A stretch of 64,000 nucleotides of DNA from Quercus robur (GCF_932294415.1 NC_065535.1:6933501-6997500); one strand, 5' to 3'; positions 34,298 through 47,700 are shown, numbered from the stretch's first letter. Numbers and translations: made by a program. The notes: a model not told the origin generated them from the sequence alone.

Positions 34298-36120
34298 TTA
34301 TGGAGTCCGTCCAGAGAGTCCCACCCTGATTTGATGGACATGAACCACCTCGTTCTTCATCCCAACAGACTTACACAGATCTTCAACAAGGATAACCCGA
34401 GGCAGGCTTTGTGCTAAAGAGGTTGCTAGTGTGGCTAGAGAATCGGCATAGGTGTTTCCACTTCTAGGAATGTGCTGTAATTTGAAAAATTCATATCCTG
34501 ACTGCAAATGCCTAACCTGACTTAGGTACTCTTGCATTGTCACATCCTTAGCCTCCAATTCTCCCTGAACTTGGCCCACAACAAGTCTTAAGTATGAGAA
34601 TATTTCCACTGTTTTTCCACCCATTTTTTGAACCATAGTCATTCCCACCAATAGGGCTTCATACTCAGTTTCATTGTTTGTGGCCAAGAAGTCCAGTCTC
34701 AAGAATTTCTCAATTACAATCTTCTCGGGAGATATCAAAACTAGCCCCACTCCAGATCCTCTATGATTTGCTGCACCATCAACGTATACCCTTTAGGACA
34801 AAGGTTCTTGTATAGAGATTAACCCAACCGATTTTCCATCCATGTCCTACTTCTCCACTCTCTCTTCTAATGGGGATTCAGCAAACTCTGCCACCAAATC
34901 AGCAAGTACCTGACCCTTAACAGAGGTGTGATGCATGTTACTTGATATCAAAAGCCCCTAGGATTGTACCCCAGTTGGCAATCCTTCCTATATAATCAGT
35001 ACTTCGAAGTAGAGATCTGAGAGGGAGTTGGGTTAGGACAACAACTATGTATGATTGAAAATAATGGGGGAGCTTACGCGTAGAATGCACCACTGCCAAA
35101 ATGGCCTTCTCTAGTGGTAGATAGCAGACTTCAGCTTCATCCAGTGACTTGCTCACATAATAAACTAACCTCTACACATCACTATCAACCTGCATAAGCA
35201 CCAGGCTTACTGCATGGGAAACCATAGCAATGTAAGCAAACAAGACCTCGTCTACTTCGGGCCTGGACATGATGGGTGGCCGAGAAAGGTATTCCTTTAA
35301 TTGCTAGAAGGCCAAGACGCATTCCTTGGTTCATTCAAATCCCTTCCGCTTATTTAACAACTAAAAGAAAGGCCTACACCTATCTGCTGACTGAGAGATG
35401 AATCAGTTTAAGGCAGCAGACATTCTTGTCAATTTCTGGACCTCTTTAGGATTTTGAGGTGGTTGTAAGTTGTTGATTGTCCTAATTTGGTCAAAATTGA
35501 CTTCAATTCCACCGTGGGTAACCATGAATCCCAAGAACTTCCCTAATCCGACACCAAAAGAGCACTTAGAAGTATTAAGCCGCAGCTTATGCCTCTTCAG
35601 GATTTCAAAGATATTTCCAAGGTCGTTAATATGCTTGGATTTCAGTTTACTCTTAACCACCATGTCATATAAATCTCAACATTCTTACCTAACTGCGGCT
35701 CAAAACATCCTGGTCATTATCCTCTAATAAGTAGAACCTGGGTTTTTTAGACCAAAATGCATCACCTTGTAGTGGTAATTCCCAACAGGAGTGACAAAAA
35801 CCGTCTTTTCCTAGTCATCCAGAACTAAAGGTATCCAGTGGTATCCTTGAAAGGCATCCAAGAAGCTCATCCGAGGATAACCCACAGTGGCATCTACCAA
35901 CTGGTCTCTTCGAGGCATGGGAAAAGGGTTTTTAGGGCAAGTTTTATTCAGATCTATAAAGTCCATACATACCAACCACATCCCATTCTTCTTCTTTACT
36001 ACTACTATGTTGGCCAACCACTCAAGGTAGAAAACTTCCTTAATAGTCTCGGCCTATATAAACTTGTTCACCTCCTCCTTGACAGTGTCAGAATGCTCTT
36101 TAGATGAGTGCCGAGGTGTT
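34298..36120 (-). pseudogene. E2 reverse transcriptase and RNase H domains
   Basis: On minus: VVVKKKNGMWLVCMDFIDLNK and FLDAFQGYHWIPLV (35811-36017), then SKLKSKHINDLGNIFEI (35403-35663), RNase H (34938-35156), and the second RNase H with NNETEYEALLVGM (34298-34800). At about 35665-35675, where E1 has YIDDM, four bases are missing, so the catalytic aspartates are lost and the frame shifts. Further stops are scattered. It cannot encode active enzyme. Confidence 0.88.
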
Positions 36121-36628
36121 TTCTTCTTAGGGAGGACAGCTGGGTTGATATTCAGGTGATGGCAAATGAAGTCCGGATCCACCCCAGGAGTTTCATAAGC
36201 ACTTCATGCAAATACGTCAATGTTCCTCTTAAGAAACTCTATCAGCTCTTCCTTCTCTTGAGGAGGTAGCTGAGCTCCGACCTGAAAAAACTTCTCCGGA
36301 TCTTCACCTATAACAATTTTCTCCAAATCCTCACATTTCCCCTCCTCGGCTGTCTCCTCCATGGGCAACACCAGAGTCATTGATTGCTATAAGCTCCTTA
36401 AAACTGAGGCTGAGAACTTAGCTACAGGCTGGTGCATAATTACAGCCACCAAGCACTGCCTAGCCATGGATTGACTCCCAACAAGCTCTTCAACCTGGTC
36501 CCCGGATGGATATTTTACTTTTAAATGCAGGGTAAAAGATACAACACCTAGGGTCGTGCCACAATGGCCGTGTAGGGAGAATAAGCATCCACAACAATAA
36601 AGTCCACCTCTACTACCTCTGAACCTAC

Positions 36629-38388
36629 TTATACAGGTAGTCTAATCTGGCCCTTTAGGATGACAACTTTTCCATCAAAGCTTACCAAGGGTGAATCATA
36701 TGCTGTCAAATTCTCAGGTTTAAGGTTTAGCCCATTGTATAAGTCAGGGTACATAATCTCTACACCACTGCCTTGATCATCCAACACTCTCTTCACATTA
36801 TACCCTCTTATCCTGAGCATGACCACTAAAGTATTATTGCGTGGCTATATGGTTCCAACCTTGTCTTTATCCAAAAAACTCAACGCCAGTCGGACCTCCA
36901 TGCTAATCCTCTTGGGTGAGGATTAGAGTCCTCGACGGATGGCCGAGCTACAAACATCACCCTGGAGGGTTGCGAGCCAGTTCTATCAGGAGCAGCAAAG
37001 ATGACATTAATTGTACCCAAAAGGGGCCTTGAAGAAGCGTTCCTCTGAGCCCTTGACCCTGCTTGGTCCCCTTGCCCACTAGGCTAATACAAAAACTGTT
37101 GTAACTTTCCATCTCTAACTAGCTGCTCCAAGTGATTCCACAGAGTTCTACAGTCTTTAGTGGTGTGTCCTCGTTCCTAGTGGTACTGGCAATGAAGACT
37201 TTTGTTGCGCCTCATGAGGTCTCCTCCCATCTTATTTGGCTATTTGAAGTATGACTCATTCTTGATTTTCTCCAAGACTTGATGCACTGGCTCTCAGAAC
37301 ACCGTGTTAACCACCTAAGGAGCTGTAGCCCTAGATTGCCCAGCAAAATCCTTTCGAGGTCTATTATTATTGTAGAGGTCCAACCTGAAATTCCTCCTCT
37401 CCTGAGGGATAACCTTACCCTTTCCCTTGCCTTGCTACTGGTCCTCCTTGACCCACTTATACTTATCAATCTGGTCCATAAGTTGGCGTACATTGGTAGC
37501 GGGTTTCCCTGTTAGAGACTTCCTCAAGCCATACTCGGTAGGCAGACCGACCTTGAAAGTCTTGATGGCTACATCGTCAAAGTCACCATCTATCTGGTTG
37601 AACATCTCCTAGTATCTATCTGAGTACGTTTTTAGGATCTCACCTTCTCGTATGGACATGGATAATAGAGAATCTAAGAGCCAAGGAACCCTACTGCATG
37701 TAATAAAACGAGACTCAAATGCTCAAGGGAGCTCCTTGAAGGAGTCAATAGAACTTGCACCCAGGCCATCAAACTTCTTCATCGCCACAGGCCCTAAAAC
37801 TGGAAGGGAATACCTTGCACATCAAGGCCTCATTCTTGGAGTGACAATCATTCTCTGGTTGAAGTGACTTAAGTGCTCCACAAGGTCTGTACAACCATTG
37901 TACATGGTGAACATGGGCTGAGTGAACCACCGAGGAAGTTTCCCTCCCTCAATTCTGCGCGTGAAAGGTGATTTGGAAATTTGGTTGAGTGCTCTGCTCA
38001 TCGCATCATTTCCCAAGCCTTTAGAAGATGAGCTCCTGCATTTGCGCTCATGGTGGTAGTCTTCATCATATGAGAAATACTCACTAGGAGGAGTCCTTGA
38101 TTTGTGCCTATAGTTGCCATCGTCTTCATCATCAGAAGAGGCGTCAAAGTTGGAAGGAGTTCGCTTTCGCCGTTCGTGGCGTAACCTCCTCTTCAAGTGA
38201 TCAATCTCCAGCTGCATGGCTTTGGTATTTTTCTCATGAGAGAGGTGGCTACCACCTGGAGAATGGCCTTTACTAGTATGGGTAGTATGCACACTCCCCT
38301 CCCGGTCCCTTCTTCGCTTGAAGTTGACAAAATGATTTTCACGTTGGGACCCCATAGATTTTGCCTGGTGTGGACTTGAATTTACCAT
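36629..38388 (-). pseudogene. E2 gag and protease, disrupted
   Basis: gag starts at 38388 (MVNSSPHQAK) and stays open for 188 codons through a charged N-terminal part, REGSVHTTHTSKG, and FTRRIEGGKLPRWFTQPMF. It then breaks by frameshift near 37822. A zinc-knuckle-like CQYH...HTTKDC is visible near 37150-37190. The protease (36629-36826) shows LDDQGSGVEIMYPDLYNG. Order and motifs mirror E1, which confirms that the two elements are relatives. Confidence 0.87.
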
Positions 38389-38441
38389 AGTTGAACGTTA
38401 GACTCATTTTAACACCAGAAATCCCCATAGACGGCACCAAT

Positions 38442-39242
38442 TGTAAGGACGCAATTTGGGTCCCTAGCCCAAAGGATAAATGAACGTAGACCCAAATAAC
38501 CCAATACAATGAATTTGTAGAGAGTGGGTTGGAAAAATGGGCTTAAATGAGTTAGACAACAAGTAAAGTGGGTTCAAATGACAAGAAAAGGAAAATAGAT
38601 TGATTTAAACTAAAGAAAATCGTCATCGGCATAGTCGGAGGAGATCAGCTCTTATATATTTCTCTCATATTCGATTACAAATTCAGTTCTTGATTGCTAC
38701 AGTGTTTTTCTTTTAATTTCTCGATCCCCTCATTCCTTAGGGGTCTCTTACATTATATATCTCCCTTTGAATGATCTTGGCCCTCCGCTTGTCGATCGTC
38801 TAAGCCACTACTTGAGTGCTTGTCCCATCGAACACCCTTACAGGCCCTCTGTGAGTTGGGGCGACCAAGGCAGTATTGTTCAGGGGTATTCTCCACATAA
38901 ATGCAGCCAAAGAGTTAGCTGCAAAGCATTCAATGCAGTGGTAGCAGCTTTTTCTTAGATATTTCTTGGCTCCCATTTGCCCTGTACGTTTGTAATGCAT
39001 ATCCTTATCAATAGAACTTCTTGGAGCGTCATCCTGGATGACAGAACACACTTTCTGACCCTTTTTTCATTTAACCAACGAGATACTTCTCCTTGGCCTA
39101 CCTCTCCTAATCTTTACTGCCATAGCTTGTTCATGAAATTTCAAAGTTTTACTTCCTCCTCACTACTGATCTATTCTTGGACCATTGTACCTCCTCAAAC
39201 AAAGGCCAAGGCCCAATACATATTTGGGCCTGTGTCCCCACA
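38442..39242 (-). repeat. 5' LTR of E2
   Basis: Right LTR, 801 bp, colinear with 28247-29048. On the element's sense strand it starts TGTGGGGACACAGG and ends GTCCTTACA. The primer-binding-like sequence follows directly inside (38415-38440). Confidence 0.93.
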
Positions 39243-39442
39243 AATGTTATGTACAAAAAAACTTTACAATTGAAAAATAATTTTTCCCGCTAAAAGGAAT
39301 ATTTGTTTTCAGTTTGGTTGCAAATATAATAAATTTATTTTTAATTAATGTAATTGTCTTATTTGTTAAATATATTATGATCAAATTTATTCAATTAATT
39401 TTTATTGTCAAAGTATTTATTTAGCATACGATACAGACATTC

Positions 39443-39477
<35 letters not shown>

Positions 39478-39557
39478 AAATACATAATGAAAATAAAAAT
39501 CAATTCACATAAGATTTAACTTTTGACAATTATATTTTAGTGAAAATTTAGGATATT
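39243..39557. other. Spacer between E2 and a solo LTR
   Basis: AT-rich host DNA with a (TA)n tract at about 39456-39477. No feature recognised. Confidence 0.5.
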
Positions 39558-39562
39558 CTTTT

Positions 39563-40378
39563 TGTAAGGTCACAATTTGGTTCCTAAACCCAAAAGGTAA
39601 TAGGATTTAGGTCCAAAGAGCCCAATACAATGAATTTGTAGAGAGTGAGTTAGAAAACTAGGCTCTAATGAGTTGGGTAACAATTATCATGGATCCAGAT
39701 GACAATAAAGTAAAGATAGACTGGTTTTATCTAAAAAAAATCGTCCTCGACACAATCTGAGGAGATCGGTTCTTGTATATATTTCTTGAATTTGATTATA
39801 AGCACAATTCTTGTTGCTACAATATTTTTCTCTTAATTCTTCGATCCCCTTACTTTAGGGCCTTCTTTCTATTTTATATTCTCTTCCTTCTTTCATCTCT
39901 ACCCTTCACGTGTAGATTAGATTGCTGGTGTTGATCCTTGTCCCATCAGCACCTTCCTGAAGTCTTTAGGAGTAGCTGTAAGGCTGAAAATTATTGTTCA
40001 GGTATGATTACTTCTTTATTAATGCGGCCAGAGAGTTAGCTACAGAGTATTCAATGCGGTGGTAGCAGCTTTCTCTTAGATATTTCATAACTTTCCTCTG
40101 TCCCGTGCTTTCATGATGTATATCATTGTCATTAGAATCTCCCGGAATGTTACTTCTAGATGGTAATCTGCACCTTCGGACCCTACTTTGCTTAGCTGAG
40201 GAGGCATTCCTCTTCGGACTACCTTCTTAAACTCTTATGACCAACCCCCATTTCCTCATTCGCTAAGGTGGAATCCCATGACAGCATTTACCTGTCCTCG
40301 GACTACTAGATGTCCTTAGATTGGGCCCCCGACCCAATATATATATAAATATATACTATTGGACCTATCACCCCTACA
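39563..40378 (-). mobile_element. Solo LTR related to the E2 LTR
   Basis: Begins TGTAAGGTCACAATTTGG and ends CCCCTACA, with a perfect target duplication CTTTT (39558-39562 and 40379-40383). Blocks such as cccaatacaatgaatttgta and gcggccagagagttagct are shared with the E2 LTR, so it is a diverged member of the same LTR family in the same orientation. It has no internal region. Confidence 0.9.
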
Positions 40379-40932
40379 CTTTTTATTTTGATTGTAATTA
40401 GTTAAAGTTATTTGACTTATTTAATCGTGAATTATAATAGTTATATTATAGATCACTTACTAATTGGATATTTGATAATTTATTAAGTTTTATGTTACTA
40501 ATAAATCAATTAATATATTTTTAATGTTTATTGAAAATTAAATTTAAAAAATCATTGATTTTGATCCGAACTGATCATGCGGACCGATAGCGAGTTTTAT
40601 AATAATGACTCATTTGAATCCGGTTAATTTTAAATTGAACTTATAAATTACAATTCATAATGGACTAGGTTTGAACCGAAACCCTTTTGTTTTTTGGTTT
40701 TGTTTTGATTTTTCAAAATTTGAGAGGAGAACCCATGACCTATCCTGATTTGTTGCCATGTCTGACTGTAAAGTTGGCGTTTCCTAGAAGCTCATAATTT
40801 AATGTGGATGACAACAATTTCACTGGTTGATGACGAAACTAAAAACAAACAATGCATAACTCATCTCATAATTTAATGTAAATGACTACAATTTAATTAA
40901 TTAAAGACTTAGACATAAAATAAACCATGCAT

Positions 40933-41018
40933 TTTTTTTTCTGGTGTAAGCGGAGATTGTACCTAAATCTCTTATTTAACCATCAGAAACTTTATTAGCT
41001 AAGCTAACTGGAACTCAC
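40933..41018 (-). mobile_element. Truncated Au-like SINE
   Basis: On minus it starts gtgagttccagttagcttag and includes the pol III A-box-like tagcttagctaa and a decayed B box, as in plant Au SINEs. Flanks aaaataaaccatgcat (40917-40932) and aaaataaacaatgcat (41019-41034) form a 16-bp target duplication with one mismatch. It is only the first ~85 bases of the family, ending in a short A-rich tail. Confidence 0.8.
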
Positions 41019-42365
41019 AAAATAAACAATGCATATTAAAGTTGCAACTTATTTTATTTTATTAAAAAAAAAAAGGATCAGGTTAGTGTATTCGTTAAAT
41101 TTTTCCTTTTAAAAATGGTTTTATTAACAAGTACCTAAAATGTTTATGTTAAAGATTAATAAATGTTCAATTATGAGCTGTAATAATGCACATTTATCAA
41201 AGAAGAAAATAAACACTACCGCGCACTTTTGATATGGTGATCACTTCACAAGTATAAGTGTTTGTGGGATGTAAAAGGTAAGGGTCGAGGTTCAAGTTTT
41301 CAGGAAGGAATTTTACACACATATACACTTAGATTATGTCAGAGTAGAATTTTTATCTTGTATAAAAAAAGAAGAAAATAAACTTGTTAATGAATCATTA
41401 GCTTGCATGTATAAATTCATTATGGTTATATGTCCGTTTTTCAAGAAAAAATATTAGATTCATGTGAAAATGATCGACAATAAATTATGAGGAAAATGAT
41501 ATAGTAAAAGGTTAGCAAAAACCCTTTAGAAAAAACAAGCCGCAAGTTTGTAACTGTGGGTAGATGGCGACCAAGTTCAAACAATGCACATTGAAGGTAT
41601 CAAGAAGAAGCGGTGGGTGTTGGATAAAGATTCAGAGAAAGTGTTAACTCTCTCGTGTTGCTAAAAGCCAAGAGAGAGAAAGAGAAAGAGAGTTGTCGTA
41701 TTAGTTGGTAGGGAAAGAGAAACGAATATGCCCAGCTGAGTTAACGACAGTGCGTACGTAACCTTTGTAAATCTTATATATAGTATGTTGTTGTCTCTTC
41801 CTATTGTTGGTAAGCCTTTGCCGTCTGATTCACCAAAAACCCTTTGGCTTTTTTGCTTTGATGCTTTCTTTGTGGAATAGGGGTACGTGACAAAACAAAT
41901 TAATATCATTATTGTTTACTTACTTCTGTGAATAAAACAACAATTGGTCTCTAAAGGAAATTACATATTTTTCATGAATTATTCACTCTTATTTGAAGAC
42001 ACAGCTACCTTTGGATGTAAAAAAAAGCATAGAAAACATTAGCAAGTGCCGCATATATGGAAGTTATGTAAATTTTTTATTTTTTTTTATTTTTTTTTTA
42101 ATTTTAAGGGAAGTCATGTAATGTTAGTAAACCCCTTTGTGTACAAGGATCTTTAATGTGCAATGCTGGGTAAGGACAAAATTAGTTTGTTTAAATTTTT
42201 TTAAAGAGCCAAATTGTTTGTTTTGAGTAAAATTGGTTTATTGGACTTAATTTTTAAAAAAAAATTATTTTTGCTATTGGTAATTTTTATTGTTGGGCTA
42301 ATTTTTCTGGGCTTGTATATTTTGTTTTAAGTTTTAGATCTATAAATTTTTTATAGCCTTTAAAA

Positions 42366-42539
42366 GGAGTAAAATGCTAAAGTTACAACCGTTTTTATAA
42401 ATTGCTGACGTGGTTAGTGGTTATTATTATGTAAAAAAGTAATGTAAGTGACTGGCCCAAATGGGAACCAATAAGAATTTGCAACTTCAACGGTTTGTAA
42501 AAATTTTGTAGAAAAGTTTGTGATTATAACATTGCTCCC
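42366..42539. mobile_element. Likely MITE of about 170 bp
   Basis: The left end ggagtaaaatgctaaagttac is similar to the reverse complement of the right end, ggagcaatgttataatcac. The element contains paired gacgtggttagtgg and gactggcccaaatggg-type blocks seen in plant MITEs. Flanks are A-rich, so the target duplication is not clear. Confidence 0.5.
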
Positions 42540-43059
42540 AAAAAAATTAGTGATATTGTTAAGGGGACAAAGTATAATTTTATAGAACAAAATTACTAAA
42601 ATTATTATATATATATATATATATACTAATAATTTTTTTTAAAAAAAATTATGGGGGCCATTGCCCCTCTTGTCCAAGAGTGGCTCCGTCATTGTTTGTG
42701 TACTCTTTCACTCTCTTTCTCTTTGAGAAATGGTTTTCCAAAATCCCAAAGAAAATTCTAGTTCTCAAAATATCTATACCAAATCCAATTTGGTACAGAA
42801 AGGCAAGTAATCAAACATGTAGTTTGGTCAATTTTTTAGAAACGAGTGTTTAGTTCACACAGGAGTGCTACACCACTTTGTAACATTTACCCTTTTAGAA
42901 ACAAAGAATGAGTTTATATATTATGTTTGACAACTTGGTGAGTCACCTGTGTCCATGGGGGATCGCAATTTATTTGGTGGCTATCAATACAATGTTCTTG
43001 CTGCCACACTGCGTGACATGTGACACACCCTTGGAGTTTTCGTTAATCAGATTGAGCCT

Positions 43060-43086
43060 TTCAACAAGATCCGATTCTCATAGAAA

Positions 43087-43124
<38 letters not shown>

Positions 43125-43138
43125 CTTCAACAAGATCC
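43060..43138. mobile_element. Minimal poly(A) retroposed insertion
   Basis: The 13-bp direct repeat ttcaacaagatcc (43060-43072 and 43126-43138) flanks only about 17 bases, a run of 31 A and gaacc. The homologous place near 53760 has a single acaagatcc and no poly(A). This is the mark of an extremely truncated retroposition event. Confidence 0.65.
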
Positions 43139-43462
43139 AAATGTGATTTATTTCTTTGCCTAATTATTTAAGAGATAAATTAGGGTCTAAGACAATTATA
43201 TTCACTCTTTCTTGATTAAGTTTTTTCAAATTAAAATTCTTCTTTATTAAAATATTAAGATGATTATTTTTGATAATCTATATTAAGATGATTATAGTAG
43301 ACAACAAGATAAAATACTTATCTTAAGTATTTTATCTTCTTGTCTCTTAAATAATTTAAGATAATTTTCCGTACCTTCATAATACCTTGGTCAAAGCACT
43401 ATTTGTGCCTAGGAAAAAAAAAAAAAACCATTTTTCTCTTATTTGAATAATGATCTCATATA

Positions 43463-43624
43463 AATTTTTTTAAAGAGAATTTCAATCTATGGTGTTTGTT
43501 TTTTATGGTAGTTCTTTCTTATCAGACTAAAACACTAATAAGTTTTTGGTATAGGCGAGAATTGAACCCTAGATTTCTTATATAATCATCAGAGACTTTA
43601 CCAGTTAAGCTAACTAGAACCCAC
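43463..43624 (-). mobile_element. Full-length Au-like SINE
   Basis: On minus it starts gtgggttctagttagcttaa, with A box tagcttaactgg and B box ggttcaattc at tRNA-like spacing, then the SINE body and an A-rich tail. The target duplication is atgatctcatata (43450-43462) versus atgatttcatata (43625-43637), with one mismatch. It is tRNA-derived but not a tRNA gene. Confidence 0.85.
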
Positions 43625-44777
43625 ATGATTTCATATAATGTGAATCTTAATGTTGGGGTGAATTATGAAATTTTCTACCTATGTGAAATTATAATTTTAT
43701 TCTATAATGTTATAAGTTAAAAATATGAATTTTTATAATTGTAAAAATTAAATGGCGTGTCTATAGGCGAACAGCACCCATCCACACAGTTTTCCTACCT
43801 TTTTTAGCTCAAGCAAAAGGAGGATTTAACCAATCACCTTACATTGTTACACCCACAGTTTTCCATACTTACTTTTGCATCCGAACACACCCTAATAAAC
43901 CCGTCTCATTATTTGAAAACCCGTCTAATAAACTATTTGTCTCATTGTTTTATTTCACTTTTTGCCTTTCATTCTGTACGATCACCAAATTAACCAATTG
44001 GTAAGTAAAGCATAAGTGATCATTCTATATGTCACCAAATTAACTAATTAGTAAGTAGAGTATAAAGTGGAATAAAAAAAAGTTTTTTTTTAAAAAAAAA
44101 AAAAATATGAAAAACATGAATATAGCATAGGGGTTCAAAAAGTGTTGGTGCAAACACAGTAATAATGTAAATGACATAAAGAGGATTTGAAAAATACTTC
44201 TGAATATTATTAATGTAAAGTGAAAATTTACACAACACTATTTGAACTGAAGCTGGAGTTATACAATTAATGGTGAAATAAGGAGTTAGGCACAATGAGC
44301 CTCATGAAATTATTACCCAAATTAATTTGATTAATTAGATCTATTATTCTGATGTAGTGAGTATTATAAGATTAATTGTTGGACATAAATCTGATGGACT
44401 GGAATAACACAATTAAAGGATGAGATAAGGAGTTTCTGAATAATAAAGTGAATATGAAAATTATTTCTGATATATCTAGCCTAAAATTTGAATCAATACA
44501 TATCAACTCATTAATCATGTTAATTAAAAAAAATAAAATAGTTTCTTTCATTTTCAATATAAGATTAAACATTTTTACTAACTACTTATCTTCAATATTA
44601 ACTCTCACATTTTTATATCTATATGATAAAATAAATCCATTTTAATTAATTAATATTAAAATGCTCATGCTCCAACAAAGAGTCTAGACTACAAGCACAA
44701 CAAACAAATAGGCGCTGAGGGTTCAATCAACAGCAGTTCATTGGAATGAAACCAAAGGCAAGTGTGATTCTACGCTA

Positions 44778-47700
44778 TTAATTTCTCAGCTTTAGAATTG
44801 CTTGCATGGGATGGAGCTTGTGAGAAGTGAGTCCAGCAGTATCCACGTTTTCCTCCTCTTTATCTTTCAGCCTCCACTCAAATTCCTGTACTAACCTACC
44901 AATTGTTGTGCATGCTATTAACGATGCCTGAAGTGAACCTGCACATACTCTCTTTCCACCTCCAAATGACATTGTCTTGTACAAATCCATTGGATCATAT
45001 TTCTTATCAAGAAACCTCTCTGGCTTCCACTCTTCAGGCTTTTCCCATTGTTTCTTGTCCATGTTACACCCGTATATGTTTATAGCAATCTGTTCAACAA
45101 TGTGCAAGTCAATCGAGTCATGAAATGAATAATTGCAACGTCAAAAGATAGATAAAATAAGAAAACTATGTACCTCACTTCCTGCAGGAATATAGTACCC
45201 TCCTAGTTGGGTATCTTCATGTGCGTGTCGCAGAGGTATTATTGGAGTTGGACTGTGCTTCCTCAGAGTTTCATGAAAAACAGCACCCAAGTATGGAAGC
45301 TTAGATAAGTGTTCCTCTGTCATCTTGTTAGTCCCACAAACATTTTGAATCTCCTTATAAAGAAGATCCTGTTGAATGAACAAGGAATAATCAGTATCAT
45401 GTAGCACTAACTAACCAAACATTAGTCTCAAAATTAAATTTTGAGGTCGGTTGTGGATCCTTAACAGGTAATTCAGAGTTGGTCACATGTATTATTTTTT
45501 GACAATTGATTAATGTAGCACTACAACAATTGGCAAATTAAGTGATACACAATTGTGATCGAAATTATAAATACCTGCCGGTTTGGATCTTTAGCAAGTT
45601 CATACATGGCCCATTCTGTTGTAACCATAGTAGTATCTGATATCTCAATGATTGGCTCCCATACCAACACAGTAATTTGGTCATTCGTGAGTGTTTTTGC
45701 TTCAGATAACAAGTAAGTGAGGTAAGAACTTACTTCCTGTATCAAATCCTCGGAGAGTTACAACACTTAAATGTAAGAGAGACCTTTCATAAATAATTTT
45801 GCACTTCTAGACATAAATATATTACCTCTCCTGAAGCAATGCGCTTTTTCTGTGCCTTGATAAGGGCATTCATCACTGCTTGTCTTTCGAAAACCATTCT
45901 CTGAATTTTCATTTCATAGTTCTTATTTGGAATCCATTTAAGATATGGGAAGAAATCTCTCCAATCCACTTCAATTGCAGCCTCCATCAAGTCAGACACT
46001 AATACCTTAAATATCTCTCCCCTTGACAAAGTGCTCTCAAGCTCCTCCACATAAATAGATTCCACATCATGTCCTAGTGACTACAAGTTCCATGGTGCCC
46101 ACCACCCCACCCAAAAAAAAATCTTAAGGTTACTATTACTAATAAGCACATAATCAATATTAGACCCAAAAAATAAAAAAACTCACTTGTTTCAATGCTA
46201 GTCCAAAAAGTTCATACTCAAATATTTTCTTGAAATTCACAGCTTGAAGAGGAGAGTTCTTTATATGAGCATGTAATTTGTTCGAAATATTTTCTATCAT
46301 AGTGTCTCTGTGGCATCGATGTCGCTTCTGAATAGCAAATAGATATAATAATTAGACTTATATTTGGCAACATAAATAATATGAAGAACGTACATATGGG
46401 AGGATGGTATTGTATTAGCCAACCTGTGCATTCGTTCCCAGAACATCTGTAAGTATATATCTCTTTACCATCTTGTGAAATTCATCGTAATCGCTCGTGG
46501 CAACCATGCATTTATTACCGGAGAGATGCTTTATGGCGTTTGATAAATTTCTTGTTGAGATGGAGGAAAATCTGGTCACCATAGCCTGAAACAACCACAG
46601 AGAAATGAAATATTCCATGTATAATATAATACAGGCCCCATTATCTTATTATATCTAGTATTTGTACGAGCATGCATGTTGGATGATAAAACAAAGAAAT
46701 TCTAGCAAAGGGAACATTTGGTAATAAATTCATGGCATCTAGACTCTTTAAGGCATTGATCCAATAAATTCGAGGATTCTAGAAAAACAGCAATAAGAAA
46801 AATTGAAATATTTTTGCTTGGTCATGAATTTTTATCAAGGACATTCCAATACTGCTGAAAAAAATAAAGAAATACACAAAAAATGTGGTTAATCTTAGTA
46901 AGTAAAGGGTGGGTGCCTAAAATATACAAGAAAACAGTCACGAGAAGACAATTTCTAGTAAACTGAAAGCAAACTGGTTTCTATCTTAATTTAAATGGCC
47001 AAATTCATATTATTTTTACTTAACTATTAGTAACTTTTTTTGTTTTAGTACTTAACTTTGAACGCAAAAGAACAATCTCCTCTTTATTTAGATTCTTGGA
47101 TTAGATATATTAAGGGATTTTTTAATATTTTAAATTAAAGTTTGAGGTCATTTATGTTTCAAGATTTTCATTTAAGTTTCAAAATTTTCATTTTATCAAG
47201 CATGTTTTATAGCTTTCTTAGTATGTCTACTTGTTTTATAGCATCTTTTATCGCTGTGATGTTGTTGGCCTAGCCTTCTTGGGCTAGGATATGCCTAAAT
47301 ACATTGTTTGTGCTTAGATCTATGCGTTTATGGATTTTTTGTCATTTTTATTATTAGATCTACATGTTGGGATGTGGTGCCTAGTGTTTGGCTATGTCTT
47401 TATATCTCTTGCCTATGTCTTTTTCTTGTGCTCTGGCTATTGGGTAGGATTTGGATCTAGATCCAGTGGTCCAAGCCCATATCTATGAAGCTAGGCCTAT
47501 AACAAAGGGTTTGTATTATTACCTTCATGCATGCCTGCTAGTGCGTTTGGCTTTTGCTTATTTCAATAGCTTTTTGCATAGTGTTTATAAAAAAATATAT
47601 AGTTTTGGTAATTTTATGTTAAATGTGTGACAAAAAGCGAAAAGATAGTTTATATCCGTAAAGCTAAAAGTTAAATTATTTGCAAAAAAAGCTAAAAAAA

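Larger units (their letters stand above)
28247..39242 (-). mobile_element. E2: Ty3/gypsy Tat-lineage LTR retrotransposon
   Basis: The LTRs are 28247-29048 and 38442-39242, both about 800 bp with TG/CA ends in either reading. On the minus strand the right LTR is the 5' one, followed by a primer-binding-like ttggtgccgtctatgggga. gag-pro-pol runs on minus from 38388 down to about 31822, with the reverse-oriented gene on plus at 29610. The flanking pentamers aacat and aatgt do not match, so no target duplication is visible. A solo LTR (31903-33610) interrupts the integrase, and the integrase C-terminus plus the region equivalent to the E1 81-bp array is deleted. It has the same general build as E1 but a different LTR family. 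Confidence 0.93.
40384..44777. other. Duplicated spacer (copy A) and 3' flank of KO-2
   Basis: No host gene. Blocks at 40785-40855, 41570-41900 and 42715-42985 align in order with 52840-52930, 53270-53550 and 53545-53765, which lie upstream of KO-2. It is therefore the far end of the KO-1 upstream region, carried along by the tandem duplication. The block around 41661-41909, with an 82-codon frame, is not convincing as a gene because the copy near 53238-53486 encodes a different peptide. The last ~100 bases before KO-2 resemble the KO-1 3' flank. Confidence 0.65.

Noticed and set aside
28242..39247. A target duplication for E2
   Set aside because: aacat and aatgt agree at only three of five positions; not claimed.
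41661..41909. 82-codon frame in spacer copy A
   Set aside because: The paralogous block near 53238-53486 encodes a different peptide, so the frame is not conserved.
43463..43624. tRNA-like A and B boxes
   Set aside because: There is no cloverleaf or acceptor stem; the body, tail and target duplication show an Au-like SINE, not a tRNA gene.
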